64,000 nucleotides of DNA. Origin: Prevotella sp. (lineage in GTDB: Bacteria; Bacteroidota; Bacteroidia; Bacteroidales; Bacteroidaceae). Positions 51,220 through 60,390 of this stretch are shown piece after piece. Made by a program: the position numbers and the translations under genes. Location of the stretch: the NCBI GenBank assembly GCA_024697645.1, contig JAILFH010000006.1, positions 28,721 to 92,720 of the forward strand, given 5' to 3'. The notes beneath the pieces were generated by a model. That model was not told the DNA's origin. It did not search any database and saw nothing but the letters and a program-made list of their open reading frames with translations. Numbering within the stretch: the stretch's first letter is position 1; every line of letters begins with the position of its first letter.

Positions 51220-51228
51220 TATCTTTGC
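51220..51228 (+). promoter_or_regulatory. -7 promoter box for rnpB
   Basis: TATCTTTGC, about 10 bp before the predicted RNA 5' end. Confidence 0.7.
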
Positions 51229-51236
51229 ACCCGTAT

Positions 51237-51624
51237 CAGAATGCAGTATCCCGGCTCTGTCGCTGGCTCTAAGATAGGGCGAGAGGAAAGTCCGGGCAGC
51301 AAAGGACGCTCCACTTCCGAAAATAGAAGCTGTGGGAAACCGCAGGCGTAGGCAGAAGAAAACAACCGCTCCGCTTAAGGGAGTAAGGGTGAGAAGGTGG
51401 TGTAAGAGACCACCAGCCGACGGGTGATCGTCGGGCTGTGCCAACTGGAGGCTGCAAGTTCGCGTATACCGTCGGCTGAGGGTTGTCCGCCCGAATAGTT
51501 CGCTTCCGATGGAGGGTAGAACGCTAGAGCCGTGGGGTGACCTGCGGAGTAGATAAATGACAGGCACCTGTTGTGTTGAGAGGCGCATCAGGAACAGAAC
51601 CCGGCTTATAGGGGTGCTGCTTTC
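51237..51624 (+). ncRNA. rnpB: RNase P RNA (bacterial type A)
   Basis: The catalytic RNA that matures tRNA 5' ends. The universal 5' core GAGAGGAAAGTCCGGGC and the 3' core ACAGAACCCGGCTTATAG are both present about 300 nt apart, as expected. The end helix P1 pairs GCAGTATCCC (51243-51252) with GGGGTGCTGC (51611-51620). A T-rich tract follows the 3' end. The ends are set from P1 and the promoter, so they may be off by a few bases. Confidence 0.95.
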
Positions 51625-51639
51625 TTTTTTATCAACTTA

Positions 51640-52074
51640 ATGAAAATGAATCTTAACATGCAGAAGAATGACCTTCCCGACTTCATGTCGTATAAAGACA
51701 AATTTACAAAGAGTGGATTTGTTGAGAAAGTTGCTCGCATTGCAAAGCGTGCTGGTGTTAAACTCGTTTACGCTGCACTGATCCTCTATTATACACTTGA
51801 GAGTCCCAATATTTCCTTTAAGGATAAGGCTATCATCATCGGTGCTTTAGGTTATCTCATTACGCCACTCGACGTTGTGCCAGATGCAATACCTATTGCT
51901 GGTCTGAGTGACGATTTAGCAGTACTCGTCTATGTTCTCCATCGTGTTTGGGGAGACGTTTCTGAAGACGTAAAAGCAAAGGCTAAGGCAAAACTTGCCC
52001 AGTGGTTCGACGAAGATGAAATCATTACTGCTGATTCTGTTTTCGACACTGACCCTAACGAAGGACCGGTATAA
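51640..52074 (+). CDS. DUF1232 (YkvA-like) small membrane protein
   Basis: The 144-residue protein carries the DUF1232 signature PLDVVPDAIPIAGLSDDLAVL (here split as PLDVVPDAIP and GLSDDLAVL) within two hydrophobic helices. The N-terminus is charged (LPDFMSYKDKFTKSGF) and the tail is acidic (WFDEDEIITAD). Function unknown. It starts only about 15 bp after the rnpB 3' end and may share its transcript. In-frame ATGs at codons 1, 3 and 7 are all possible starts. A clear terminator lies 120 bp downstream. Confidence 0.85.
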   Translation: MKMNLNMQKNDLPDFMSYKDKFTKSGFVEKVARIAKRAGVKLVYAALILYYTLESPNISFKDKAIIIGALGYLITPLDVVPDAIPIAGLSDDLAVLVYVLHRVWGDVSEDVKAKAKAKLAQWFDEDEIITADSVFDTDPNEGPV

Positions 52075-52196
52075 TCGGGATTGTTGGTTGCCAATTTGAA
52101 TCGCATTTTTCCAACATATTCAACTCCGATGGATGGGTGAGAGTTTATTCTACAAGAAAGTAAACAAATAATCTAGATTATATTTATAGGAAAAGA

Positions 52197-52224
52197 CAAG
52201 AGCCTTGCAGTTGCAGGGCTCTTG
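52197..52224. terminator. Terminator between the DUF1232 gene and the GH127-type gene
   Basis: A 13-bp stem (CAAGAGCCTTGCA / TGCAGGGCTCTTG, one G-U pair) with a 2-nt loop is followed by CTTTTTATT on the plus strand. AAAAG precedes it, so it could also act on the convergent gene. Confidence 0.85.
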
Positions 52225-52297
52225 CTTTTTATTGTCTTTCAAGTGTTACTTCTTCTTGCGATTTGCATTATCACTTGTGAATTGTTATTTGTAGCCG

Positions 52298-55096
52298 TTA
52301 TTCATTAAAAAGAGGAGTGAGTTGCTTAACAGCGCGCTCAATCATGTCCTTTGTACCGCTACCGTCATTCACATATTTTGTAACCATCTGCCCATAACGA
52401 ACAGCCTGTCGCTTTTCTGTACTCATTGAACGCCAATCTTGTCCACGAGTTTTCTCCATCAGTTGCTGAAGTGGGGCGAGATCCTCAGGTTCTGCAAGAT
52501 TTCCTGGGCGCATTGTATTCAATGCAGCATTCAGTGCAGCAGCAGTTTTGTCAACCAATTCGCCACTCTTAGCCCAATCTGCTCCATTTTCTTTAGCCAG
52601 CAATTCACAAGCCTGAGCATATTGAGTAGCCATTCGCTCATAACCATAAGGAGCCCAAGGAGAATGTTCGGGGACTTTTACTTCGAGTTTCATCCACGCT
52701 TCCTGAGCATCAATACGCTTTTTCGCCATTTGGGCCAAACTGCGAAGTACTGTTGCATCGGCTTCACCGCCTTGTTCTACAGGTGCATCAATACGGAAAT
52801 AGTGAGTGATGTGGCGGTCTGCGTTGTAATCAGCAACCAAGTCAAACTTAGTTAAGTCATCACCTTCACGCAGAGTTGCCTCGTCCCAAGAGTTTAGATT
52901 CTTAGCAGCCATTACCAATGGACCTTCCATCAGAGCCGCAGCCCATCGAGGTTCATAAGCCTTTCGGCGCTGATCGATTTCCATCTTGTCAGGAGCAAAG
53001 TCTAAATGGCGACCGAAAGGCATCGTGATCTCAACAACGTCCTTTTTTTTCCATTTGCGCATCGGAATCTCTACGTAACTGCAAGGCTGATAGTTTTTGG
53101 CAACTTCCTTGCCGTTTAACTTTACGGAGAAACCGTCAGTTGCCCAATAGGGAACACGTAACTTCATCACGAAACGACCTTTTCCTTCTGTCACGCGAAT
53201 GACACTCTTTTCTGCAGGCCATTCACATTCTTGCTGAATCGTTACTTTCTTTGCATCCCACTGAGCACAAGTTGGCATGTAGAGCGCAACCCAGAGCGTA
53301 TCAGCACCAGCAAAATAGGCAGCCTCTTGGTACTTAACGTGATTTTCGGCGCCTGTTCCACCACAACAAGTGCTTTGCGGAGTCTCATTGCCCCAAGGCT
53401 TTGAAGCATTCAGACCTACTGCATACTGATAGAGAACAGCATACTGATGCTGATTCAAAGAACCAACAAGTTGATTGCTCAGCAGACGTTCGTAGTAGTC
53501 CATATAGCGTGCATCATTGGGATTGAAGCAGTTTAGGTCCTTCGTCAATTTCGCCAGATTATAGGCGCAGCAAGTCTCGTTCAGAGTCGGATCGTTATTT
53601 GTGGCCATTGAGAGAGTCTGCGTGTAAGGCTGTCGGAACATCTCACCATTACCAACACCTCCCATCGCATAACGATAGCGGCCTTGAATCATTGACCAGA
53701 AGTTTTGCGCAATATTATAATAATGTGAATCACCACCAGCACGATAGGTTCTCAGGGCACCCGTCACCATTGGAATATGCTGATTAGCGTGACGAGTTCT
53801 AATGGCGTCAATATTCTTGGCAAGCGGATCGAAGAACGCAGGGCTATCGAAGTAGGTTGCTGCTTCCAAAAGACGGGCTTTCTCAGTAGGATCAGAAACC
53901 ATTTCCGAAAGACGTGCAAGCGATTCTTCCATACCTCCAACTTCACCTGCAATATACATGTTCCACATCTCGTAACGGTTTCCTGGCTTAGCGCGACGTT
54001 CTTCAGCACTTCCGTCTTTCTTTACAAATGTTCGATAGTGGAGTCGGTTCCAAACCCAAAGTCCCATGTCTTTTGCTATAAGTAAAGCCTTGTCAGCCAA
54101 TTCCTTATCATCGATGTAGTTAGCAATGTCGATGAGTCCTGCCAACTGTTTATGAACAGTGTAGTAGGGAGCCCATACCCAGTCTTCATTGTTATAGGCA
54201 CGATACATCTCAATGAGCACGCAATGCTGAGCAGGAATTGCATTCAGATAACCATAACCATAACGAGTGTAATCCTGCTTGTATCGGTCAAAATCGCTCC
54301 ATTTTCCTCCTAATCCACGAAGTTCTGCCTCAGGAGCAAGGTCGCGAGCCTCCCAATAGCGGCCAAGCGAATCGTTCCAGACGAAAGTCCGCTCCTGACA
54401 AGCACGAAGTTCATTAATCATTGTGCGAATTCTATCGCGCAGTTGGTCACGCTTTGCTTGGTCTGTGCAACTTGCAAAAGCAAGAGCAAGAGCCGACATA
54501 TAGTGACCAGTTCCGTGACCTTTTAGTTTGGTAGTAGGGGAGTCCCAACCATCGGCTTCTGGATAGCCTTCCTTCGGCAGACCATAAGTGTCATGATAGT
54601 TGTAGAGTTGCTGACGAACATCGAGACTCAGCAGATTGTCAATATCGCAGTCTCGGTTCTTGGTCAATCGGTTATCTCCCGTCAACCAAACCTTGTTCAG
54701 AGGAAGCGGTTCAGCCACTTTCGAAGGTGCAGTCTTGCCTGATGCAATCACTTTCACATGAGCCACTACAGGAAATCCCCCCGATGTTTTGTTGTCTCCT
54801 ACAACATATCCTGCTACGTCATAGGTAGAACCAACTGGAGTTGTCTTACTATCGGCTTCTGCTGCCTCCTCATCGGCTAATGCATTCGTCCATCTAACTA
54901 GTCGCCACTCGCTGCGTCCGTCTTCATAAGTTGCCCACACTTGATAGGGCAGTTGAGGTGCATTTCCCACAACTGTTTCCACATTGATTTCCTCCACATG
55001 AGAAACACGTGGCAGATTCAACACCTGCTGTGCCCACAAACACATCGGAGCGAGCATCAATGTCAGCAGCAATGCGATTTTCTTCATTTTTTCCAT
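52298..55096 (-). CDS. GH127/GH146-superfamily (DUF1680) glycosidase with Ig-like N-domain
   Basis: This 932-residue exported enzyme has a signal peptide (start at codon 1 or 4), then an Ig-like domain (about 22-125, with VWATYEDGRSEW and TYDVAGYVVGD). An (alpha/alpha)6 domain carries LKGHGTGHYMSALALAFAS, YTVHKQLAGLIDI, NETCCAYNLAKLTK and TCCGGTGAEN. The two CC motifs resemble the zinc-cysteine site of these beta-L-arabinofuranosidases, with a Cys as nucleophile. A C-terminal helical region (about 810-932) is extra. It probably acts on L-arabinofuranosides of plant glycans. Which of GH127 or GH146 applies cannot be settled by eye. Confidence 0.83.
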   Translation of the reverse strand: MEKMKKIALLLTLMLAPMCLWAQQVLNLPRVSHVEEINVETVVGNAPQLPYQVWATYEDGRSEWRLVRWTNALADEEAAEADSKTTPVGSTYDVAGYVVGDNKTSGGFPVVAHVKVIASGKTAPSKVAEPLPLNKVWLTGDNRLTKNRDCDIDNLLSLDVRQQLYNYHDTYGLPKEGYPEADGWDSPTTKLKGHGTGHYMSALALAFASCTDQAKRDQLRDRIRTMINELRACQERTFVWNDSLGRYWEARDLAPEAELRGLGGKWSDFDRYKQDYTRYGYGYLNAIPAQHCVLIEMYRAYNNEDWVWAPYYTVHKQLAGLIDIANYIDDKELADKALLIAKDMGLWVWNRLHYRTFVKKDGSAEERRAKPGNRYEMWNMYIAGEVGGMEESLARLSEMVSDPTEKARLLEAATYFDSPAFFDPLAKNIDAIRTRHANQHIPMVTGALRTYRAGGDSHYYNIAQNFWSMIQGRYRYAMGGVGNGEMFRQPYTQTLSMATNNDPTLNETCCAYNLAKLTKDLNCFNPNDARYMDYYERLLSNQLVGSLNQHQYAVLYQYAVGLNASKPWGNETPQSTCCGGTGAENHVKYQEAAYFAGADTLWVALYMPTCAQWDAKKVTIQQECEWPAEKSVIRVTEGKGRFVMKLRVPYWATDGFSVKLNGKEVAKNYQPCSYVEIPMRKWKKKDVVEITMPFGRHLDFAPDKMEIDQRRKAYEPRWAAALMEGPLVMAAKNLNSWDEATLREGDDLTKFDLVADYNADRHITHYFRIDAPVEQGGEADATVLRSLAQMAKKRIDAQEAWMKLEVKVPEHSPWAPYGYERMATQYAQACELLAKENGADWAKSGELVDKTAAALNAALNTMRPGNLAEPEDLAPLQQLMEKTRGQDWRSMSTEKRQAVRYGQMVTKYVNDGSGTKDMIERAVKQLTPLFNE

Positions 55097-55191
55097 TGGG
55101 TTCTGTTTTTATTTTGTTTTTTATTGTTCTAAGTTAGATTAAATATCTCGTTTTCACCTCATTTGAAGCCTCTTTTTACAGACCTTCATAT

Positions 55192-55390
55192 AAAGCATAT
55201 CTTTAGATGTTAGAGAGGATACCTTTCTACCTTACAAAGCATGCCTTTATACATATATAAAGCATGCCTTTCTAGGGTCGAAAGGATAACTCTGTATGGT
55301 CGAAAGCATTGCTTTACACAGTCGAAAGGATTGCTTTGTCAGATAGAGAGTATTCCTTTATACGATTAAGTGCATTGCTTCATTTAGTCT
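55192..55390. repeat. Tandem repeat array, family A, locus 3, nine units
   Basis: Nine contiguous units, eight of 22 bp and one (the third) of 23 bp. They include AAAGCATGCCTTTMTA, AAAGGATAACTCTGTATGG and AAAGCATTGCTTT variants in an order shared with locus 2. The array lies between the predicted start of transcription and the GH127-type coding region. Confidence 0.92.
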
Positions 55391-55458
55391 AGGCTGTCGG
55401 TTTCGAAGTTGATATTGCGTCATTTGTGTAGCCAAAGTCCATATGAACAAAAGCCAAT

Positions 55459-55467
55459 GCAAAGATA
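55459..55467 (-). promoter_or_regulatory. Candidate -7 promoter box for the GH127-type gene
   Basis: Minus-strand TATCTTTGC. It is the only good box on this strand in the region. It implies a leader of about 355 nt that contains the whole repeat array. Confidence 0.5.
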
Positions 55468-55789
55468 CTAATAGAAGTTCTAAATTCCAAATTTTCGACG
55501 ATTTTTACTTTGTTAAAAACATTAAATTTCAAGAAGACCTCTCAAAAGAGGATTCATAATTAGAAATTGATGAAGCGGCTATATATAAAAATAGGTGTAT
55601 AAACACCATTTCTTATTCTTGTTTACCTCCTTCTAAATAATCTCGATTTGGATTATTGAAGATTTTCCTTTCGGCATTGATTACACTTGAATTGTTGGGA
55701 ATTATTATCAAAAACTCAAACTGAAATGTTAAAAATGAAAATCTGTAAAGTAATTCGTATGGATTTGAACGATTTATCAAAAAAAATCG

Positions 55790-55798
55790 TAACTTTGC
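55790..55798 (+). promoter_or_regulatory. -7 promoter box for the cstA operon
   Basis: TAACTTTGC, 32 bp before the ATG. It lies inside the upstream extension of the cstA frame, which supports the later start. Confidence 0.65.
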
Positions 55799-55830
55799 AT
55801 CTGAATTTATCAAGATTAAAAGAGAAAGTA

Positions 55831-57303
55831 ATGATTTCGTTTGTAATTGCATTAGTGGCCCTCGTATTGGGCTATTTGATTTATGGACGTATCGTAGAGA
55901 AGGTATTTGGTCCTGACGATCGCCCAACTCCAGCCGTTGCTAAGGCCGACGGAGTGGATTATGTGGTATTGCCCAACTGGAAAGTATTCATGGTACAGTT
56001 CCTGAACATAGCCGGAACTGGTCCTATTTTCGGTGCTATTATGGGTGCGAAGTTTGGTCCTGTTGCCTATTTGTGGATTGTCTTTGGATGTATTTTTGCA
56101 GGTGCTGTTCACGACTATATGAGCGGAATGCTTTCCATTCGACATGGAGGCGCTAACTTGCCGGCTCTCGTTGGACACTATCTTGGCGATCGCACAAAGA
56201 ATGTGATGCTCGTCTTCTCAGTTCTTTTGCTGATGATGGTGGGCGTTGTCTTTGTCTATAGCCCAGCCGAGATTCTGACTCAGATTTGGGAGCCTGAAGC
56301 AGTGAGTAACCTAATTGGTCGCAATGCATTCTGGATCATTCTGATTTTCCTTTATTACATTCTGGCAACAATGATGCCAGTCGATAAGATTATCGGTCGC
56401 ATTTATCCTCTCTTTGCTATCTCGCTGTTATTTATGGCAGTTGCATTGATGATTGTGCTCTTTATAAAGATGCCAGTATTGCCTGAGATTTGGGACGGTC
56501 TTGGAAATCGCGGCGCTTCAATGGGATTCACAGACCCAGTATTCCCTTGTCTTTTCATCACAATTGCCTGTGGTGCTATTAGTGGTTTCCATGCTACTCA
56601 GAGTCCGCTGATGGCCCGTTGTCTGAAGAGTGAGCGTATGGCTCGTCCCGTTTTCTATGGAGCCATGATTACTGAAGGTATTGTTGCACTAATCTGGGCT
56701 TCAGTATCAATGTATTTCTTCTACAACGATCCGACTCCCGGATATCAACTCCTCGAGGGTGCTCAAGCCACAGGTGCACATACATCTGCACCAAGTGTTG
56801 TTAATATCATTTGTAACGACTGGTTAGGTGTGTTTGGTGGTATTCTGGCTTTGCTGGGTGTTGTTGCTGCTCCTATTACAAGTGGTGATACTGCTTTCCG
56901 TAGCGCTCGTTTGATTATCGCAGATTTCTTGAAGTTTGAACAGCATTCCATCCATCGTCGCTTGATGGTGAGCATTCCAATGTTCGCTGGCGCAATCGCG
57001 CTGCTGATTTGGCAAATGTCAGATGCAGACGGTTTCCAGAAGATTTGGAGTTGGTTCGGCTGGTCTAACCAAACGCTGTCAGTATTCACCCTTTGGACCA
57101 TTACAGTCTATTTGGTACAGCAGAAGAAACCTTTCATCATGACGCTTATACCGGCTTTGTTCATGACTGTAGTCTGCAGCACATTCCTGTTCATTTCGAA
57201 GCAGGCATTTGGGTTGAGTCCAACCGTTTCCTATATAGGCAGCGTTCTTGTGCTGATGCTGGCATTGGTGTGGTTCTACAGTTGGAAAAACCGGAGAGGC
57301 TGA
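55831..57303 (+). CDS. cstA: CstA-family carbon starvation / peptide or pyruvate transporter
   Basis: 490 residues from the chosen ATG. About 13 membrane helices match the CstA family. The marks are the N-terminal [16 protein letters not shown]-region equivalent [50 protein letters not shown] and [15 protein letters not shown]. This is the short form common in Bacteroidota and Firmicutes, against about 700 residues in E. coli. It imports peptides or pyruvate under starvation in other species. It leads a run with recR starting 4 bp after its stop. Confidence 0.9.
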   Translation: MISFVIALVALVLGYLIYGRIVEKVFGPDDRPTPAVAKADGVDYVVLPNWKVFMVQFLNIAGTGPIFGAIMGAKFGPVAYLWIVFGCIFAGAVHDYMSGMLSIRHGGANLPALVGHYLGDRTKNVMLVFSVLLLMMVGVVFVYSPAEILTQIWEPEAVSNLIGRNAFWIILIFLYYILATMMPVDKIIGRIYPLFAISLLFMAVALMIVLFIKMPVLPEIWDGLGNRGASMGFTDPVFPCLFITIACGAISGFHATQSPLMARCLKSERMARPVFYGAMITEGIVALIWASVSMYFFYNDPTPGYQLLEGAQATGAHTSAPSVVNIICNDWLGVFGGILALLGVVAAPITSGDTAFRSARLIIADFLKFEQHSIHRRLMVSIPMFAGAIALLIWQMSDADGFQKIWSWFGWSNQTLSVFTLWTITVYLVQQKKPFIMTLIPALFMTVVCSTFLFISKQAFGLSPTVSYIGSVLVLMLALVWFYSWKNRRG

Positions 57304-57307
57304 CCTC

Positions 57308-57919
57308 ATGGAACAACAGTATCCTTCCACACTCCTTGAGCAGGCCGTTCAAGAATTGGCGACCTTACCGGGTATAGGTCGAAAGACAGCACTGCGACTG
57401 GCTCTACATCTGCTGCGACGCGACACAGAGGAAGTCGACAAACTCGGGAATGCAATCATTCGCTTGAAACATGAGGTGAAGTATTGCTCCGTTTGTCACA
57501 ACATCAGCGATAGTGAAGTCTGTCCTATCTGTGCTGACAAACGTCGCGATGGGTCAATGATTTGTGTGGTTGAGAACATTCAGGACGTAATGGCGGTTGA
57601 GAATACACAACAGTTCAACGGGCTCTATCATGTTCTCGGTGGTATCATCTCACCAATGGACGGAATTGGTCCTGGCGACATTGAAGTAGATTCGCTTGTA
57701 AAGCGTGTGGAGCAGGGGGGGATTGACGAGGTTATTCTTGCACTGAGTTCAACAATGGAAGGTGATACGACCAATTTCTATATTTCGCGCCGATTGGATC
57801 ATACTGGTGTGAAACTGAGTGTGATAGCAAGAGGCATCAGCGTAGGTGACGAACTGGAATATACCGATGAAGTAACGCTGGGAAGATCGATTCTGAATCG
57901 TACACCGCTGAAAGTGTAA
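57308..57919 (+). CDS. recR: Recombination mediator protein RecR
   Basis: A complete 203-residue RecR. It shows the helix-hairpin-helix [20 protein letters not shown], a C4 zinc finger ([16 protein letters not shown]), and a TOPRIM domain starting [15 protein letters not shown] Walker-B-like C-terminus follows ([10 protein letters not shown]). RecR works with RecO (and RecF) to load RecA at gaps. It is probably expressed with cstA; a tight cstA-recR spacing is unusual functionally but the strands agree. Confidence 0.96.
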   Translation: MEQQYPSTLLEQAVQELATLPGIGRKTALRLALHLLRRDTEEVDKLGNAIIRLKHEVKYCSVCHNISDSEVCPICADKRRDGSMICVVENIQDVMAVENTQQFNGLYHVLGGIISPMDGIGPGDIEVDSLVKRVEQGGIDEVILALSSTMEGDTTNFYISRRLDHTGVKLSVIARGISVGDELEYTDEVTLGRSILNRTPLKV

Positions 57920-58026
57920 AAGAAAAAGTTCATGAATGCATTGAAACGTCTTTACGTTCTGTGTAGATAGATTGAATAGTATTATGTGGGCTAATTTTAA
58001 ATGAATCGAATTAAATAAAAGAATAA

Positions 58027-58452
58027 ATGGAAAAAGTACAACGCGTATTAATGATAGATTTATGGTGTGCTGTTGCTGTCGTTTTGGTAGTTATTCTGCT
58101 CGGCGAGTTCAATATTGTACCATTCGACGCATTCAAAGGTGACAATCGCACTGAGTTCTATCTACTCACTGTGATGGAACTGCTTACCATCTGTGTGATT
58201 CCACTTGCGCTGCGCCTCTTTAAATTTAATAAGGTGAAAACCCAACTAAAGGAACAGAAGGCAGAAGCACTTCGCAAGTGGGGACTTTGGCGGTTGGATA
58301 TGCTTTGCATTCCAATGTTCATCAATGCTGTTCTGTATTACATTTATATGAGTGCGGCCTTTGGTTATCTGGGCATTATCCTTTTCCTTTGCCTGTTCTT
58401 TGTCTATCCAAGTATGGACAGATGTCAGGCTGAAGTCGATATAAAAGATTGA
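58027..58452 (+). CDS. Small integral membrane protein, function unknown
   Basis: The 141-residue protein has four predicted helices (about 9-30, 43-64, 90-110 and 112-130) and a charged middle loop (FNKVKTQLKEQKAEALRKWG). No family recognised. It stands 107 bp after recR, with no promoter I can see, and 8 bp before the glycosyltransferase gene, so it is likely to be linked to that gene. Confidence 0.75.
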   Translation: MEKVQRVLMIDLWCAVAVVLVVILLGEFNIVPFDAFKGDNRTEFYLLTVMELLTICVIPLALRLFKFNKVKTQLKEQKAEALRKWGLWRLDMLCIPMFINAVLYYIYMSAAFGYLGIILFLCLFFVYPSMDRCQAEVDIKD

Positions 58453-58460
58453 ATTGAAAT

Positions 58461-59651
58461 ATGAAACTGACGGTTGTCATCGTAAACTACAACGTGAGGA
58501 ATTATCTAGGACAGTGCCTCATGTCGCTTCGTCGGGCTCTTCAAGGGTTGGACGATTGTCAGGTTTATGTCGTTGACAACCATTCTCACGATGGAACCGT
58601 AGATTATCTCCATAAGGAGTTTCCGGAAGTAAATGTAGTGGCGAGCAACCATAATTTGGGATTTGCCCGTGCCAACAACATTGCTATTCGACAAACAGAG
58701 AGCGACTATGTGCTACTTCTGAATCCTGATACCATCGTGGGGGAGAATACACTGAAAGAGGCGCTTGCCTTTATGGATGAACACGAGAATGCAGGAGGAC
58801 TTGGTGTTCGTATGTTGAAGGCTGATGGTAGTGACGCATTGGAATCACGTCGAGGATTGCCGACTCCTGCTGTGGCCTTCTACAAAATGAGTGGTCTTTG
58901 TGCTCGTTTTCCGAAGAGTAAGCGCTTCGGTCACTACTATATGGGATATCTGCCTTGGGACGAGCCCGCCCAGATAGAGGTAATCAGTGGGGCTTTCTGT
59001 CTCTTGCGCCGTAAGGCATTGAATGATGTAGGCTTGCTCGACGAGGATTTCTTCATGTATGGTGAAGATATTGATTTGAGTTACCGACTTCTGAAAGGTG
59101 GTTACGAGAATTGGTATCTGCCCACAAAGATTCTTCATTATAAAGGAGAGTCTACTCAGAAGTCTTCGTTCCGTTATGTGCATGTGTTCTATGATGCAAT
59201 GCTCATTTTCTTCAGAAAACACTATGCACAAGCGAGTCTGTTTTTCACAATTCCAATCAAACTTGCCATTTATGGAAAGGCGTTTGTGGAACTATGTCGG
59301 ATGCAACTTGTTCGTGCTCGTCGCAGCATGGGATTTGTGAAACAGGAGAAAGATCAGGCGCCACTGTATGTAGTATTTGGAGAAAAGAGCCATTTGGAGC
59401 AGTGTCGGCAATTTGCAGCAGAGAAGGGACTTGATGCTTGGTTTATTGAATCATCGGAACAAACTGGTCAAGACCATCAAAGTCAGGACCTGCCGAAGGG
59501 AAGAACAATTTATGCCGTTTATGACGTGGAGGCATTTAGTTTTGACTCTATCTTCAATAAGTTCTCAAGTCAGCCTCTCCGAGATGTTAACATAGGTACT
59601 TATCTACCTTCATCGAATACCATCATCACCACAGAAGAAGTACTGCAATGA
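58461..59651 (+). CDS. GT2 family glycosyltransferase (rhamnosyltransferase-like)
   Basis: 396 residues. The first 260 are a GT-A fold: TVVIVNYNVRNYLGQCL, VDNHSHDGTVDYL, NHNLGFARANNIA, the DxD-like LLLNPDT, and GAFCLLRRKALNDVGLLDEDFFMYGEDIDLSYRL. Together these are the usual signature of WbbL/RfbF-like rhamnosyl- or related sugar transferases. A C-terminal part (about 290-396) is not typical of the family: VVFGEKSHLEQCRQFAAEKG suggests a small Rossmann-like domain. The acceptor is unknown, probably a surface polysaccharide. The stop overlaps the next ATG by 4 bp. Confidence 0.85.
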   Translation: MKLTVVIVNYNVRNYLGQCLMSLRRALQGLDDCQVYVVDNHSHDGTVDYLHKEFPEVNVVASNHNLGFARANNIAIRQTESDYVLLLNPDTIVGENTLKEALAFMDEHENAGGLGVRMLKADGSDALESRRGLPTPAVAFYKMSGLCARFPKSKRFGHYYMGYLPWDEPAQIEVISGAFCLLRRKALNDVGLLDEDFFMYGEDIDLSYRLLKGGYENWYLPTKILHYKGESTQKSSFRYVHVFYDAMLIFFRKHYAQASLFFTIPIKLAIYGKAFVELCRMQLVRARRSMGFVKQEKDQAPLYVVFGEKSHLEQCRQFAAEKGLDAWFIESSEQTGQDHQSQDLPKGRTIYAVYDVEAFSFDSIFNKFSSQPLRDVNIGTYLPSSNTIITTEEVLQ

Positions 59652-60151
59652 ATAAAGTAACACTTAGAGCACTTGAGCCCGAAGATCTCGACGAACTATA
59701 TGCAATAGAGAACGATGAGACGATTTGGAATGTCGGTCAGACGAATGTTCCTTATTCGCGCTATGCATTGCACGACTATCTTGCTCATGCTTCTGCTGAC
59801 ATCTTTGTTGACCGTCAAGTGAGGATGATGATTGTGGGTGAGGAAGGAGAATCGATAGGTCTTGTTGACATCATGAACTTCGATCCTCAGCATCGTCGTG
59901 CAGAGTTGGGAATTGTCATTAAGCAGCCATTCCGTCATCAGGGAAACGGGCGGGCTGCAATTGAAGCAGTAATGAGTTATGCAGAGCGCCACTGGCATCT
60001 GAATCAGTTGTATGTGGTGATAGATAAAGAGAATAAACCTTCCATCAGTTTGTTCGACCAGATGGGGTTTGAAAAGGGAACAAGTCTGAAATCGTGGCTC
60101 TTTGATGGCCATAATTACCGAGATGCGATAGTGATGCAAAAAATTTTTTAA
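59648..60151 (+). CDS. GNAT-family acetyltransferase
   Basis: The 167-residue protein has a SpeG/RimJ-like GNAT fold: LRALEPEDLDELYAIENDE at the start, GLVDIMNFDPQHRRAELGI, the acetyl-CoA loop FRHQGNGRAAIEAV, and NKPSISLFDQMGFEKG at the end. The substrate could be an amino group of a protein, polyamine or sugar. It overlaps the GT2 gene by 4 bp, so a sugar N-acetylation role in surface glycan synthesis is possible. Confidence 0.9.
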   Translation: MNKVTLRALEPEDLDELYAIENDETIWNVGQTNVPYSRYALHDYLAHASADIFVDRQVRMMIVGEEGESIGLVDIMNFDPQHRRAELGIVIKQPFRHQGNGRAAIEAVMSYAERHWHLNQLYVVIDKENKPSISLFDQMGFEKGTSLKSWLFDGHNYRDAIVMQKIF

Positions 60152-60191
60152 AAAAGTCGCCAGAAGATTTGGTGGAACAAAAAATAATCAC

Positions 60192-60200
60192 TACCTTTGC
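60192..60200 (+). promoter_or_regulatory. -7 promoter box for tRNA-Asp
   Basis: TACCTTTGC, identical to the box before the tRNA-fMet gene, 29 bp before the tRNA. Confidence 0.7.
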
Positions 60201-60228
60201 ATCCGCAATTAGAACAGAGCCCTGAAAT

Positions 60229-60302
60229 GGTGCGTTAGTTCAGTAGGTTAGAATGCCTGCCTGTCACGCAGGAGGTCACGAGTTCGAGTCTCGTACGCAC
60301 CG
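60229..60302 (+). tRNA. tRNA-Asp (GUC)
   Basis: A full cloverleaf: acceptor GGTGCGT/ACGCACC with discriminator G, anticodon arm CCTGC-CTGTCAC-GCAGG giving anticodon GUC, and T arm ACGAG-TTCGAGT-CTCGT. CCA is not encoded. 74 nt. Confidence 0.97.
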
Positions 60303-60309
60303 CAGAAAT

Positions 60310-60336
60310 GCTCTTCGTTGTTCGAAGGGCTTTTTT
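60310..60336 (+). terminator. Terminator of tRNA-Asp
   Basis: Stem GCTCTTCG / CGAAGGGC (one G-U pair), 5-nt loop, then six T. Confidence 0.82.
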
Positions 60337-60390
60337 GGTTTTAATACCGACCCTATTTCGCTATCAAACAATCAATTAAATAATAATATT

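Larger units (their letters stand above)
55097..55789. other. Long divergent intergenic region upstream of the GH127-type gene and cstA
   Basis: No gene seen. It holds a family A repeat array, a minus-strand -7 box, a small hairpin (CCTCT/AGAGG at about 55537-55551) and AT-rich DNA. A frame open from 55687 is an upstream extension of cstA that crosses its promoter. Confidence 0.7.

Noticed and set aside
51154..51588. 144-codon frame on the minus strand
   Set aside because: It lies across the RNase P RNA gene and reflects structured RNA, not protein coding.
55687..55830. 48-residue N-terminal extension of CstA
   Set aside because: The extension contains the -7 promoter box and does not resemble the family N-terminus.
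60253..60390. Upstream start for pncB
   Set aside because: The extension runs through the tRNA-Asp gene and its terminator; homology begins at the ATG at 60391.
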